From the NCBI GenBank assembly GCA_002438405.1, contig DJOE01000023.1, positions 564,064 through 628,063 of the forward strand: a stretch of DNA of 64,000 nucleotides, in the 5' to 3' direction. Source of the stretch: Cyanobacteria bacterium UBA6446 (lineage in GTDB: Bacteria; Cyanobacteriota; Vampirovibrionia; Gastranaerophilales; Gastranaerophilaceae). Under the pieces are notes generated by a model that was not told the DNA's origin, did no database searches, and saw only the letters and a program-made list of their open reading frames with translations. This document shows positions 9,488 through 18,050 of this stretch, in pieces. A program made the position numbers and the translations under genes. The number at the start of each line of letters is the position of its first letter. The stretch's first letter is position 1.

Positions 9488-9559
9488 GTGTTTATATTTT
9501 CCCCTGTATTATAATAAAGTATTTTTACAAGGAAAAATTGCCTAATTTTTAATGATAAA

Positions 9560-9590
9560 AGAAAGGCGAAGTTTTAAAAACTCCGCCTTC
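9560..9590 (-). terminator. Terminator after ileS
   Basis: An 11-bp stem (9563-9573 with 9579-9589) that includes one G-U pair only when read on the minus strand. It is followed by a U-rich stretch on that strand and lies directly downstream of the ileS stop. Confidence 0.8.
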
Positions 9591-9598
9591 TTGAATTT

Positions 9599-12409
9599 TT
9601 ACTTAATTGCTTCAACACAATCTGGACAAATACCGTCAGAATTTAGTTCTCTATATTTCCAACATCTTGTACACTTTTCACCGTGAGCTTTTGTAACCCA
9701 AACAGTATAACCATCTTCAACATATTCATTCAATACATCTGTTGGTTTTTCTTTTGCAAGGTTAGCTTGAGAAACAATATAAATATCAGCCAAATCTTTT
9801 TCATTCGCTTTTAATATTGCATCATCTTCGGCTTTAATCCATACAGCCACTTCTAAAGAACTGCCAACTTTTTTATCAGCTCTTAAAGGTTCAATTGCAC
9901 GAGAAACAACCTCTCTAGATTTCAAGATTTTTGTAAAATCTTCTTCTAACTGAGGATTATTCCATTTTTCGTTAACAACAGGCCAATCTGAAAGTAAAAT
10001 ACTAATCAATCCACCACGCTGAACCTCTGGAACATTTTGCCAAATATCTTCCGCTTGGTGAGGCATTACAGGAGCCAAAATCTTAACCAATGCCATCAAG
10101 TTTTCAAATAAAACAGTTTGACAAGCACGACGAGATAATGATTTCTTACCTGCGGTGTATAATCTATCTTTTACAATATCCAAATAGAATGAACTTAAAT
10201 CAACCGCTGCAAAATTTTGCAAGGATTGGAAATATTTGTAAAATTCATAATTTTCAAAAGATACTGTAACTTCTTCAATCAATTTGTTTAATTTATGAAG
10301 TGCAAATTTATCAATATTTTTAAGTTCGTCATATTCAACGTAATCAGTTTCAGGATTGAAATCAAACAAATTACCAATCAAAAATCTTGCAGTATTTCTT
10401 GTTTTTTTGAAGATTTCAACCAATTGTCCAACAATGTTATTTCCAATTTTAATATCATTTCTATAATCAACTGATGCTGCCCACAATCTCAAAATATCTG
10501 CACCATATTTTTTGATAATATCATCTGGACGAATAAAGTTACCTAAAGATTTAGACATCTTACGTCCGTCTTCTCCGAATACAAATCCGTGAGTAAGAAC
10601 TTGTTTATAAGGTGCTTTACCTTGAGTTGCAACAGATGTCAATAATGAAGATTGGAACCAACCTCTATGTTGATCAGAACCCTCAAGATACATATCAACA
10701 GGGGTATGACCTAATTCATCACTTCTTTTTTCAACAACTGCTCTCCAAGAAACACCTGAATCAAACCATACGTCCATAATATCTTTTTCTTTTCTAAAAT
10801 GTTTTTTGCCACATTTAGGACATACAAAACCATCTGGTAAAAGTTCTTCTGCTGAATATTTAACCCACGCATCAGAGCTTTCTTTTTCAAACATTTTAGC
10901 AACATTTTCAATAGTTTCATCTGTACAAATTACTTCTCCACAATCTTCACAATAGAAGATTGGAATTGGAACACCCCAAGCACGTTGTCTTGAAATACAC
11001 CAATCTGTACGACTTTCAACCATATTACCAATACGATTTTCGCCACTTGCAGGAATCCATTTTACACTATGAACTGCTTCAAGTGCTTTATCTCTGAATT
11101 TATCAACTTTAACAAACCATTGAGGAGTTGCTCTATAAATTACAGGCTTTTTACATCTCCAACAATGAGGATAACTGTGTTGAATATCTTGTTGTTTTAA
11201 TAATGCTCCACAATTTTGAAGCATTTCAATAACAATTGAATTACCTTTGTAATAAGGAACTCCAACAAGTTCTTCAATACCAACAGAATCTGTCCAAACT
11301 CCACGACCGTCTAATGGAGAAAATACATCAATTCCATATTTACAACCAACTTCATAGTCTTCTAAACCATGTCCAGGAGCCGTATGAACAGAACCTGTAC
11401 CAGCTTCAAGAGTAACGTGTTCACCCAAAATAATTGGTGATTTTCTGTTTAATAATGGGTGTTTTGTATTCAACAATTCTAAATCTTGACCAGAACATGT
11501 ACCTAAAACTTTAATATCAGATTCGTCCCACTCAACATCTTTCAAGAATGAATTCAATAATTCTTCTGCAACGACATAAATGTCATTTTTATATTCAAAG
11601 AATGTATAAACAAATCTTGGGTGCATTGAAATCGCCATATTTGACGGAATTGTCCAAGGAGTTGTTGTCCAAATAATTGCATAAATATCTTTATCAGTTT
11701 TTGAGCCCAAAATGTTTTCAATTTTTTGAACCGCATCATCATCAAACTTAAATCTTACATAAATAGAAGTAGACGTATGATCAGCATATTCAACTTCGGC
11801 TTCTGCTAGGGCAGTTTCGCAAGCTGCACACCAATATACGGGTTTTAAACCTTTTTCAATGTAACCCTTTTTGTACATTTCGCCAAAAACTCTAACTTGT
11901 TCAGCTTCATATTCTGGATTAATTGTCAAATACGGGTGTTCCCAATTACCTAAAACCCCTAAACGTTTGAATTCGCTTTCTTGACCTTTCAAGTTTTTAT
12001 GAGCGAATTCTCTACATTTTGCACGTAATTCAGCTTCTGAAATAGAGTGACGTCCACCTTTAAGTGTTTTAACAACGGCATTTTCAATAGGCAAACCGTG
12101 TCCGTCATACCCCGGAACATACGGAGCATAAAAACCTCTTTGAGATTTATATTTGATTAAAATATCTTTTAAAATTTTATTCAAAGCAGTACCAACGTGA
12201 ATTTTTTCAGAACTCAAATACGGAGGTCCGTCATGAAGTACGAAGGAATTAGTTTTATCACGTTCACCAATCATTTTTTCATAAATATTATTTTCTTCCC
12301 AAAATTTTTGGATTTCTAATTCTCTAACAGTTGCATTTGCTCTCATTGGTAAAGTTGTTTGAGGCAAATTCAGTGTGTCTTTAAATTCAGTTTTAGTACT
12401 TTCTGCCAT
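9599..12409 (-). CDS. ileS: Isoleucyl-tRNA synthetase
   Basis: A 936-aa class I synthetase that charges tRNA-Ile. It has all expected parts: the N-terminal catalytic half, an editing domain with TTTPWTIPSNMA, the KMSKS loop (GRKMSKSLGN), an anticodon-binding domain and a C-terminal zinc finger (CTRCWKYRE then CPDC). The first class I motif, normally HIGH, reads HVGT here (KIHVGTALNK, about residues 69-72), so the last His is replaced by Thr. It starts 2 bp after the symporter stop, so the two are probably co-transcribed. No T-box leader is seen. Confidence 0.97.
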   Translation of the reverse strand: MAESTKTEFKDTLNLPQTTLPMRANATVRELEIQKFWEENNIYEKMIGERDKTNSFVLHDGPPYLSSEKIHVGTALNKILKDILIKYKSQRGFYAPYVPGYDGHGLPIENAVVKTLKGGRHSISEAELRAKCREFAHKNLKGQESEFKRLGVLGNWEHPYLTINPEYEAEQVRVFGEMYKKGYIEKGLKPVYWCAACETALAEAEVEYADHTSTSIYVRFKFDDDAVQKIENILGSKTDKDIYAIIWTTTPWTIPSNMAISMHPRFVYTFFEYKNDIYVVAEELLNSFLKDVEWDESDIKVLGTCSGQDLELLNTKHPLLNRKSPIILGEHVTLEAGTGSVHTAPGHGLEDYEVGCKYGIDVFSPLDGRGVWTDSVGIEELVGVPYYKGNSIVIEMLQNCGALLKQQDIQHSYPHCWRCKKPVIYRATPQWFVKVDKFRDKALEAVHSVKWIPASGENRIGNMVESRTDWCISRQRAWGVPIPIFYCEDCGEVICTDETIENVAKMFEKESSDAWVKYSAEELLPDGFVCPKCGKKHFRKEKDIMDVWFDSGVSWRAVVEKRSDELGHTPVDMYLEGSDQHRGWFQSSLLTSVATQGKAPYKQVLTHGFVFGEDGRKMSKSLGNFIRPDDIIKKYGADILRLWAASVDYRNDIKIGNNIVGQLVEIFKKTRNTARFLIGNLFDFNPETDYVEYDELKNIDKFALHKLNKLIEEVTVSFENYEFYKYFQSLQNFAAVDLSSFYLDIVKDRLYTAGKKSLSRRACQTVLFENLMALVKILAPVMPHQAEDIWQNVPEVQRGGLISILLSDWPVVNEKWNNPQLEEDFTKILKSREVVSRAIEPLRADKKVGSSLEVAVWIKAEDDAILKANEKDLADIYIVSQANLAKEKPTDVLNEYVEDGYTVWVTKAHGEKCTRCWKYRELNSDGICPDCVEAIK

Positions 12410-12411
12410 TT

Positions 12412-13743
12412 TTATTTATCCTCTGTTTCACTGTTTGTAACTTTTTCACAAATAACTTTTTTCGGTGCAGAAAATCTCCAATCTTGTTTTTCTGCATCAC
12501 ATTGTTTTATAAATAAATCCATTTTGTTATAATCAAAAGCATTTTCCCATCTTGCAATAACAACAGTAGCAACACAATTACCAACAAGGTTAACTGTTGT
12601 TCTACCCATATCTAAAATTTGGTCAATACCAAGAAGAATTGCAACCCCAATTAACGGGATATTGAAACTTGCTAAAGTTCCGGCAAGAACAACAAGTGAA
12701 ACCCTTGGAACACCTGCAACACCTTTACTTGTAAGCATAAGTGCTAGCATCATCAAAATTTGTTGATTCAAACCTAAACTAATACCACAAATTTGAGATG
12801 AAAAAATTACCGCCATTGCAAGGTATAATGTACTTCCATCAAGATTGAATGTATAACCTGTTGGCATTACAAAACTAACAATGTTTTGCGGAACACCAAA
12901 TCTTTCCATAATTTCTAATGCTTTTGGAAAAGCGGCTTCAGAACTTGCAGTAGTGAACGCTAAAATTGCAGGTTCTTGAATTGCTTTTAACAAATTACGA
13001 AGAGATATTCTTGCATATTTACAAGCAATAAATAAAACCAACAAAACAAAAACTGCAAGAGCTGTATATAATGAGAAAATTATTTTTGCATAGTTTTTAA
13101 GAATTGAAAGACCATTCATACCGACAGTAGAGGCAATTGCACCAAAAATACCTAAAGGGGCAAAATACATTACATATTCAGTAAATTTGAACATAATTTG
13201 AGAAACAGAATGTAATAAATCCATAACCGGCTTAGCTTTTTTACCTACTGTACAACAGGCAACTGCCATAAAGATTGAAAAAACAACAATCTGCAACAAA
13301 TTTCCCTCAGCCATAGACTGAACAATACTTGTCGGGAAAATATTCATAACCATTTCTGAAATTGAGGTATGAGGAGTTGTAACAGCCATCAAACCAGCTT
13401 CTTTTAGAAGTTCCGGATTAGCTACAGTACCGGAAATAAAACCTCTTCCAGGATTGAAAATATTTCCCATTGTTAAACCGATAACCAAAGCTAATGTCGT
13501 AACAACTTCAAAATAAACAATTGTCTTAACACCGATTTTACCGAGTTGCTTAACATCACCATGCCCTGCAATACCAGTCACTAAAGTTGCGAACAACAAT
13601 GGAGCAATAATCATTTTTACCATACGTAAAAATATAACGGCAAATGTTCTCATTTTAACCGCAATATGGGGGCAAAAATGACCAAATAACACACCCAAAA
13701 CAAGGGCAATAAATATCAATAATGTAAGTCGTGAATGTTTCAA
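12412..13743 (-). CDS. Dicarboxylate/amino acid:cation symporter (GltP/DctA family)
   Basis: A 443-aa inner-membrane carrier that takes up glutamate, aspartate or C4-dicarboxylates with H+ or Na+. It has multiple membrane helices, the serine-rich re-entrant loop (AFTTASSEAAFPKAL), the NLDGSTLY motif in helix 7 and GVAGVPRVSLVVLAGTL. Start: a TTG codon at 13743, chosen because AAGAGG sits 8 nt upstream and no suitable ATG gives the first helix. It heads the transcript with ileS. The exact substrate cannot be read from the sequence. Confidence 0.93.
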   Translation of the reverse strand: MKHSRLTLLIFIALVLGVLFGHFCPHIAVKMRTFAVIFLRMVKMIIAPLLFATLVTGIAGHGDVKQLGKIGVKTIVYFEVVTTLALVIGLTMGNIFNPGRGFISGTVANPELLKEAGLMAVTTPHTSISEMVMNIFPTSIVQSMAEGNLLQIVVFSIFMAVACCTVGKKAKPVMDLLHSVSQIMFKFTEYVMYFAPLGIFGAIASTVGMNGLSILKNYAKIIFSLYTALAVFVLLVLFIACKYARISLRNLLKAIQEPAILAFTTASSEAAFPKALEIMERFGVPQNIVSFVMPTGYTFNLDGSTLYLAMAVIFSSQICGISLGLNQQILMMLALMLTSKGVAGVPRVSLVVLAGTLASFNIPLIGVAILLGIDQILDMGRTTVNLVGNCVATVVIARWENAFDYNKMDLFIKQCDAEKQDWRFSAPKKVICEKVTNSETEDK

Positions 13744-13881
13744 TTCTAACCTCTTGATTTTGATTATAAAACAAACATGTCAGACATTGCACAGTTGGGT
13801 AATATTTTGTAAAATTTCTTGAAGTTTATTTGTCCGAGATAGAAAAAGAAAGAAAATTAAAGTTTTATTAGAAACTTTTGC

Positions 13882-13910
13882 TTGAAAAAATCATTTTTAT
13901 AACATATAAT
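13882..13910 (+). promoter_or_regulatory. Sigma-70-type promoter for the iron alcohol dehydrogenase
   Basis: TTGAAA (13882-13887), a 17-nt spacer and a perfect TATAAT (13905-13910). Together with the strong AAAGGAGAG ribosome site of the next gene, this suggests high expression. Confidence 0.8.
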
Positions 13911-13951
13911 CTTCGTGTAAAAATGGTTGTAGAATGAAAGGAGAGTTTATT

Positions 13952-15157
13952 ATGTGGGAAAAAGATATTAATATCCACGACGTAAAAGAAATTCGTACAA
14001 GAACTAGTGTATTCTTTGGTGTTGGAGCAATTCAAAAAATTCATGATATTGCAAAAGATATCAAATCAAAAGGAATAGACAAAGTTATCGTTATGTCCGG
14101 AAGACATGCTTATAAATCAACAGGTGCTTGGGACGTTGTTGAAGCAGCTTTGAAAGAAAACGGAATTGGTTACATCAATTTTGACCAAGTTACACCAAAC
14201 CCTAACACTCACCACGTTGATGATGCAACAAAAATGGCTAGAGAATTTGGAGCTAAAGCAGTTATCTCTATCGGTGGAGGTTCTCCAACTGATGCAGGTA
14301 AATCTGTTGCTATCTTGCTTGAATATCCTGACAAAAACGCAGATGATATTTATGAATTCAAATTCACACCAACAAAAGCTGCTCCGGTTATTTCAATCAA
14401 CTTGACTCACGGTACTGGTTCTGAAACTAACAGATTTGCAGTTGTAACAAACCTTGAAAAGAATTTCAAACCTGCAATTGCTTACGATTGTATTTATCCA
14501 ACTTATGCAATTGATGACCCTCAATTGATGACAAAATTATCACCAAAACAAACAAGATATGTATCAATTGATGCTGTCAACCACGTTGTAGAAGCTGCAA
14601 CTTCAACAGTTGCTTCTCCATATTCAATTTCTTTAGCTAAAGAAGTTATTGAATTAGTTGCAAAATACTTACCAAAAGCTATTGCAAACCCAGAAGATTT
14701 GGAAGCTAGATATTTCTTATGCTACGCAGCTATGATGGGTGGTGTAAGCTTTGATAATGGCTTATTACACTATACTCACGCACTTGAACACCCATTGAGT
14801 GCCGTAAAACCTGACTTATCTCACGGTTTTGGTTTAGCAATCTTATTGCCATCTGTAATCAAAACAATTTACAAAGACAGAGCAGCAACTTTGGCTGATA
14901 TTTTAGCTCCAATCGTTCCTGATTTGAAAGGTGAAGCTTCTGAAGCTGAAAAAGCAGCTGATGGAGTTTATGCTTGGTTAAAATCAGTTGATGTTCCGGA
15001 AAAACTCACAGATATCGGATTTACAGAAGCTGATGTTGATAAATTGACTGATTTGGTATTCACAACACCATCTCTAGCAGGTTTGATTGACATTGGACCA
15101 AGCGGAAATTCAAGAGAAGTTGTTCGTGCAATCTACGAAGATTCTCTAAAAGCTTAA
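13952..15157 (+). CDS. Iron-containing alcohol dehydrogenase (group III)
   Basis: A 401-aa NAD(P)-dependent dehydrogenase, probably interconverting an alcohol and an aldehyde during fermentation. It has the dinucleotide-binding VISIGGGSPTDAGKS and the metal ligands of the family in order: SIDAVNHVVEA (Asp, His), HALEHPL (His) and DLSHGFGLAILLP (His). An in-frame ATG at 13934 exists, but the ribosome site AAAGGAGAG lies between it and the ATG at 13952, so 13952 is the true start. It is a single gene with its own promoter. The substrate is unknown. Confidence 0.93.
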   Translation: MWEKDINIHDVKEIRTRTSVFFGVGAIQKIHDIAKDIKSKGIDKVIVMSGRHAYKSTGAWDVVEAALKENGIGYINFDQVTPNPNTHHVDDATKMAREFGAKAVISIGGGSPTDAGKSVAILLEYPDKNADDIYEFKFTPTKAAPVISINLTHGTGSETNRFAVVTNLEKNFKPAIAYDCIYPTYAIDDPQLMTKLSPKQTRYVSIDAVNHVVEAATSTVASPYSISLAKEVIELVAKYLPKAIANPEDLEARYFLCYAAMMGGVSFDNGLLHYTHALEHPLSAVKPDLSHGFGLAILLPSVIKTIYKDRAATLADILAPIVPDLKGEASEAEKAADGVYAWLKSVDVPEKLTDIGFTEADVDKLTDLVFTTPSLAGLIDIGPSGNSREVVRAIYEDSLKA

Positions 15158-15170
15158 GTAAAAATAAAAT

Positions 15171-15239
15171 GTTGGCATCGCAGTGCCAACTTACCGTAAA
15201 ATTATAGAGGGGCGGGTTCTATTAGAACCCGCCCCCCTC
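15171..15239 (+). terminator. Two hairpins after the alcohol dehydrogenase
   Basis: A perfect 7-bp stem GTTGGCA / TGCCAAC (15171-15190) is followed by a long GC-rich stem (15207-15220 with 15225-15239). Neither is followed by a T run, so this may be a transcript-stabilising 3' end or a repeat rather than a classic terminator. The second hairpin is unusually GC-rich for this genome. Confidence 0.5.
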
Positions 15240-15334
15240 ATATTAATATGATATTAAAATAATATAAAGTTATCCCAATAAACATTCCTTTGTACTATAA
15301 TTGATATAACGGACAGTTAAGAAGAGGGAAAAAC

Positions 15335-16135
15335 ATGATTGATAAAACAGCGATTATTCATCCATCGGCAAAAATTGCAGAAGATGCAATTATCGGACCT
15401 TTTGTCGTAATCGGTGAGGGTGTAACAATTGGAAGCGGAACTAGAGTAATTTCTAATGCTCACATTGAACACGCAGAAATTGGTAAAAATTGTACAATTT
15501 CACCATTTGCAACAATTGGTTCTGAACCACAAGACTTAGGTTACAAAGGCGAAGATACTAAAGTTGTTATCGGTGACGAAACAATTATTAAAGAAAATGT
15601 AACTATCCACAGAGGAGCAGCTTGTGGAGATTATACAACAAGAATCGGTAACAAATGTTTGTTAATGGTTGGTTCACACGTTGCACACAACTGTGTTCTA
15701 GCTGATCAAGTAATTTTGGCAAACCTTGTAACTTTAGGCGGACACGTTCACGTTGGATTTGGTGCTTTCGTAGGCGGAATGAGTGTATTCCACCAAAATA
15801 TAAGAATCGGCGATATGGCAATTATCAGTGGTTTTTCAGCATCACGTCAAGACATCTTACCTTACTCTAAAGGTGAGGGCAGACCTCCAGTTCCACGTGG
15901 AATTAACGTTATCGCAATGAAAAGACGTGGAGTACCTTTGGAAATCAGAACAGCAACAAATGAAGCATTCAAGTTGTTAATTTCTGAAGAATACAACACT
16001 TCCCAAGCAATTGAAAAGATTAAAGCAGAAATCCCAATGAATGAATACATTGAAAAAATGATTGAATTCATTCAAACTTCAAAAAGAGGTGTTCTTCTAA
16101 AATCCCACAAAAAAGGACATGAATGCTTGGAATAA
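15335..16135 (+). CDS. lpxA: Acyl-ACP--UDP-N-acetylglucosamine O-acyltransferase
   Basis: A 266-aa left-handed beta-helix acyltransferase that performs the first step of lipid A synthesis. Hexapeptide repeats run through residues 1-190. The catalytic-His region reads VGSHVAHNCVLAD, matching the usual HIAHDC block, and is followed by GGHVHVGFGAFVGGMSVFHQ. The C-terminal helical part (from RGVPLEIRTATNEAF) is present, and the length is normal. No lpxB, lpxC or lpxD lies beside it, so it is isolated from the rest of the pathway. Its presence argues for an outer membrane with lipid A-like molecules. An AGAGGG ribosome site precedes the ATG. Confidence 0.92.
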   Translation: MIDKTAIIHPSAKIAEDAIIGPFVVIGEGVTIGSGTRVISNAHIEHAEIGKNCTISPFATIGSEPQDLGYKGEDTKVVIGDETIIKENVTIHRGAACGDYTTRIGNKCLLMVGSHVAHNCVLADQVILANLVTLGGHVHVGFGAFVGGMSVFHQNIRIGDMAIISGFSASRQDILPYSKGEGRPPVPRGINVIAMKRRGVPLEIRTATNEAFKLLISEEYNTSQAIEKIKAEIPMNEYIEKMIEFIQTSKRGVLLKSHKKGHECLE

Positions 16136-16160
16136 CTCAGAATTAATATAAATTTTTCTA

Positions 16161-16188
16161 AGAGCGAGAATATTTCTCGCTCTTTTTA
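16161..16188 (+). terminator. Terminator after lpxA
   Basis: A perfect 10-bp stem AGAGCGAGAA / TTCTCGCTCT with a 3-nt loop, followed by five T. Confidence 0.95.
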
Positions 16189-16206
16189 TTGAATATAAAC
16201 ACATTG

Positions 16207-16305
16207 TAAAAGGACAAGGCATTGAACGGTGATTCAATGCCTATTAATTGTAAAGTGTATCAAGTGATTCGGTATCACCTGACATTTTAAAAGAAAGTCC
16301 TTTTA
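16207..16305 (+). ncRNA. Candidate structured RNA (three-way junction)
   Basis: An outer stem TAAAAGGAC / GTCCTTTTA (16207-16215 with 16297-16305) encloses two hairpins. The first is GGCATTGAA / TTCAATGCC (16218-16226 with 16233-16241). The second is TAAAGTGT / ACATTTTA (16251-16258 with 16282-16289), topped by GTGAT / ATCAC. The second stem contains a G-U pair only on the plus strand. No promoter or terminator of its own is clear, so it could instead be a small inverted-repeat element. Confidence 0.4.
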
Positions 16306-16319
16306 TACTTTTATGTTAC

Positions 16320-16662
16320 CCTCAGAATGACGTTGTTTTTACCCTCTCTCCCTGTGAGAGGGTTGAATTTCTTAATGAACGGAGTGAGTTTAGAAATTCG
16401 GGTGAGGGTTTCTCCAGTGTTTAAGATTACGACGTCACTCTGTTTTAATCTTTGTTCCCTGCGCCTCGCATTAAACGTGACTCCGAGCCTGCCGACTAGT
16501 CCTGCAGACAGCCAATCAATTCGGCGGCTGCTCCGCACTCTGCTCGCCTTGCGTAATGACATGTAAAAAAATCATGTCATTGTGAGGAAAATTATTGTTG
16601 TCAGTGTTCAATTTTTTTACGAAGTGACGTAACAATCCGTTTCACTTGGATATTATAATGAC
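16320..16662 (+). repeat. Dispersed composite intergenic repeat, copy 2
   Basis: Shares modules with copies 1 and 3: CCCTCTCTCCC (16342 on), GATTACGACGTCACT (16424-16438), TAATGACATGT (16553-16563) followed by an inverted partner CATGTCATT, and a roughly 75-nt block from AAAATTATTGTTGTCAGTG to ATTATAATGAC (16587-16662). It also holds a GC-rich insert (about 16455-16545) not seen in the others. Small reading frames here are by-products of the repeat. Confidence 0.8.
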
Positions 16663-16700
16663 AAACCTTGTACCACATAAAGAGTACAAGGTTATGTCAT
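16658..16700 (-). terminator. Hairpin downstream of the prepilin gene
   Basis: ATGAC plus AACCTTGTAC (16658-16673) pairs with GTACAAGGTT plus GTCAT (16684-16700), forming about 15 bp with small bulges. It sits 8 bp past the stop of the minus-strand prepilin gene. The T tract is weak, so terminator function is likely but not certain. Confidence 0.6.
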
Positions 16701-16708
16701 TTCACCAA

Positions 16709-17491
16709 CTATTTAGAAGTTGTCAATACGTATTTAGCTGCGTTAGAAGCAGGTTCAACAGTCGCATCATGGAATACGATTGGGAATACGTCTGTCATGT
16801 GGTTAGCATCATTTTTAACAGCGCATGGCTTTTCAACCTCTTGACTTGTTGCACCATCAGAACATGTAACTTCTTTGTTAGGTAATGTTGCACCGTTTAC
16901 ATCAATAAAACCTAAACAATTAGCCAATGCACCTGCTTTTTTATCCTCTGTTGCACCCCCTTCTCCTTTCTTTTGTGCAGCAGCAAAAGAATCCTTAGTT
17001 AATTGAGTCCCGACAGGAAGTTCACAACCTTGAGCAGCTGCATTAAATGCAACAATTGAACCATCAGCTAAAGTATATGCGTGATAGTTCGTATAAGCAG
17101 CAGGAATTGTAGGGTTACCTTTTAAAGCATAAGCTACATTGCTACCATTATTATTACGTTTGATATCTGTAACGGCATTATAATAAGTTTGACCCGTCAA
17201 TGTTCCATTCAAGATTGCACAGAATGACATTGTGTCATCGGGGTGTTGTTTTGCCCCTGCATCTTGAGAATCTCCACAATTTGTTGTTGTCCCTGCATAA
17301 TCAAAATCATATTGAGCTTGTGACATCAAACCTGCTTGGTTCAATGTTGATAAAGTCTTTTTAAATTGAGAACGGAATTTTGCACCGTTAGTGTTTGAAA
17401 TCAATGTTGGGATAGTCATAGCAGCAACTACACCAATGATACCTAAAGTAATCAATACTTCAGCCAAAGTAAAACCGAATCTTTTTGTCAT
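16709..17491 (-). CDS. Type IV prepilin-like (pseudopilin) protein
   Basis: A 260-aa protein with a class III signal: short basic leader MTKRFG, cleavage after Gly6, then FTLAEVLITLGIIGVVAAM with Glu at +5 and a 20-residue hydrophobic helix. It would be cleaved and methylated by prepilin peptidase and assembled into a pilus or a type II secretion pseudopilus. The large polar C-terminal domain contains several Cys and is of unknown fold. The frame is open to 17536, but the GAAAGGA site and leader shape favour the ATG at 17491. No other pilus genes are near, so it is an orphan pilin. It is divergent from the XRE regulator at 17702. Confidence 0.88.
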   Translation of the reverse strand: MTKRFGFTLAEVLITLGIIGVVAAMTIPTLISNTNGAKFRSQFKKTLSTLNQAGLMSQAQYDFDYAGTTTNCGDSQDAGAKQHPDDTMSFCAILNGTLTGQTYYNAVTDIKRNNNGSNVAYALKGNPTIPAAYTNYHAYTLADGSIVAFNAAAQGCELPVGTQLTKDSFAAAQKKGEGGATEDKKAGALANCLGFIDVNGATLPNKEVTCSDGATSQEVEKPCAVKNDANHMTDVFPIVFHDATVEPASNAAKYVLTTSK

Positions 17492-17701
17492 AACTTCATA
17501 ATCCTTTCTTTTTTCATTAGTTACAACTTCCATCAAAATGCAGAAAAATTCTGCTTATTATATAGAAATATATTATAATTATATCTTATGGATAGAATTT
17601 TGTCAATCCATGACGTCCTATTTTGATAAAAAATACATCTATTAGATGGTTATAAAAGCCATATTTACAAGTAATCATGTTTAAAAAGGGGATATGGATA
17701 A

Positions 17702-18007
17702 ATGACATTGAAGCAAGACTTAGGGCAGAGAATACAAAAATTGCGTAAAGATAAAAAAATTACGCAAGAACAGTTGGCTGAAATGGTTGGCATTGACCCT
17801 AAAAATATTAGCCGTATAGAAAAAGGAAACAATTACCCTACGGCAGAAAATCTTACTTCTATTGCAAAAGCCCTAAATGTAGATATTTATGAGTTGTTTG
17901 TTTTTAATGATATCCCTTTAGACAAGATGAAAGACGAGATTATTGCCTCTTTAACCAATGAAAAAACTATTTTGCACCTTTACCAATGTTTGAAATTTGA
18001 AAAATAA
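17702..18007 (+). CDS. Small XRE-family DNA-binding regulator
   Basis: A 101-aa protein with an N-terminal helix-turn-helix of the Cro/CI type (QEQLAEMVGIDPKNISRIEK, about 24-43) and a short C-terminal tail (residues 65-101) with no ligand domain. It lies between the divergent prepilin gene and the aminopeptidase, 43 bp upstream of the latter. It may regulate either neighbour or itself, but no operator was identified. Confidence 0.88.
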   Translation: MTLKQDLGQRIQKLRKDKKITQEQLAEMVGIDPKNISRIEKGNNYPTAENLTSIAKALNVDIYELFVFNDIPLDKMKDEIIASLTNEKTILHLYQCLKFEK

Positions 18008-18050
18008 TCAAAAATATTATAAAATCAAACTAAAAGAAGAGAGGTAAATT

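Noticed and set aside
12410..12420. T-box leader before ileS
   Set aside because: Only 2 bp separate ileS from the upstream symporter gene, so there is no room for one.
15207..15239. Classic terminator after the alcohol dehydrogenase
   Set aside because: The GC-rich hairpin is strong but lacks a T run, so it is listed only as a hairpin with moderate confidence.
16311..16566. Open frames of about 80 codons on both strands
   Set aside because: They lie wholly within the composite repeat, change with its GC-rich modules and have no ribosome site or domain.
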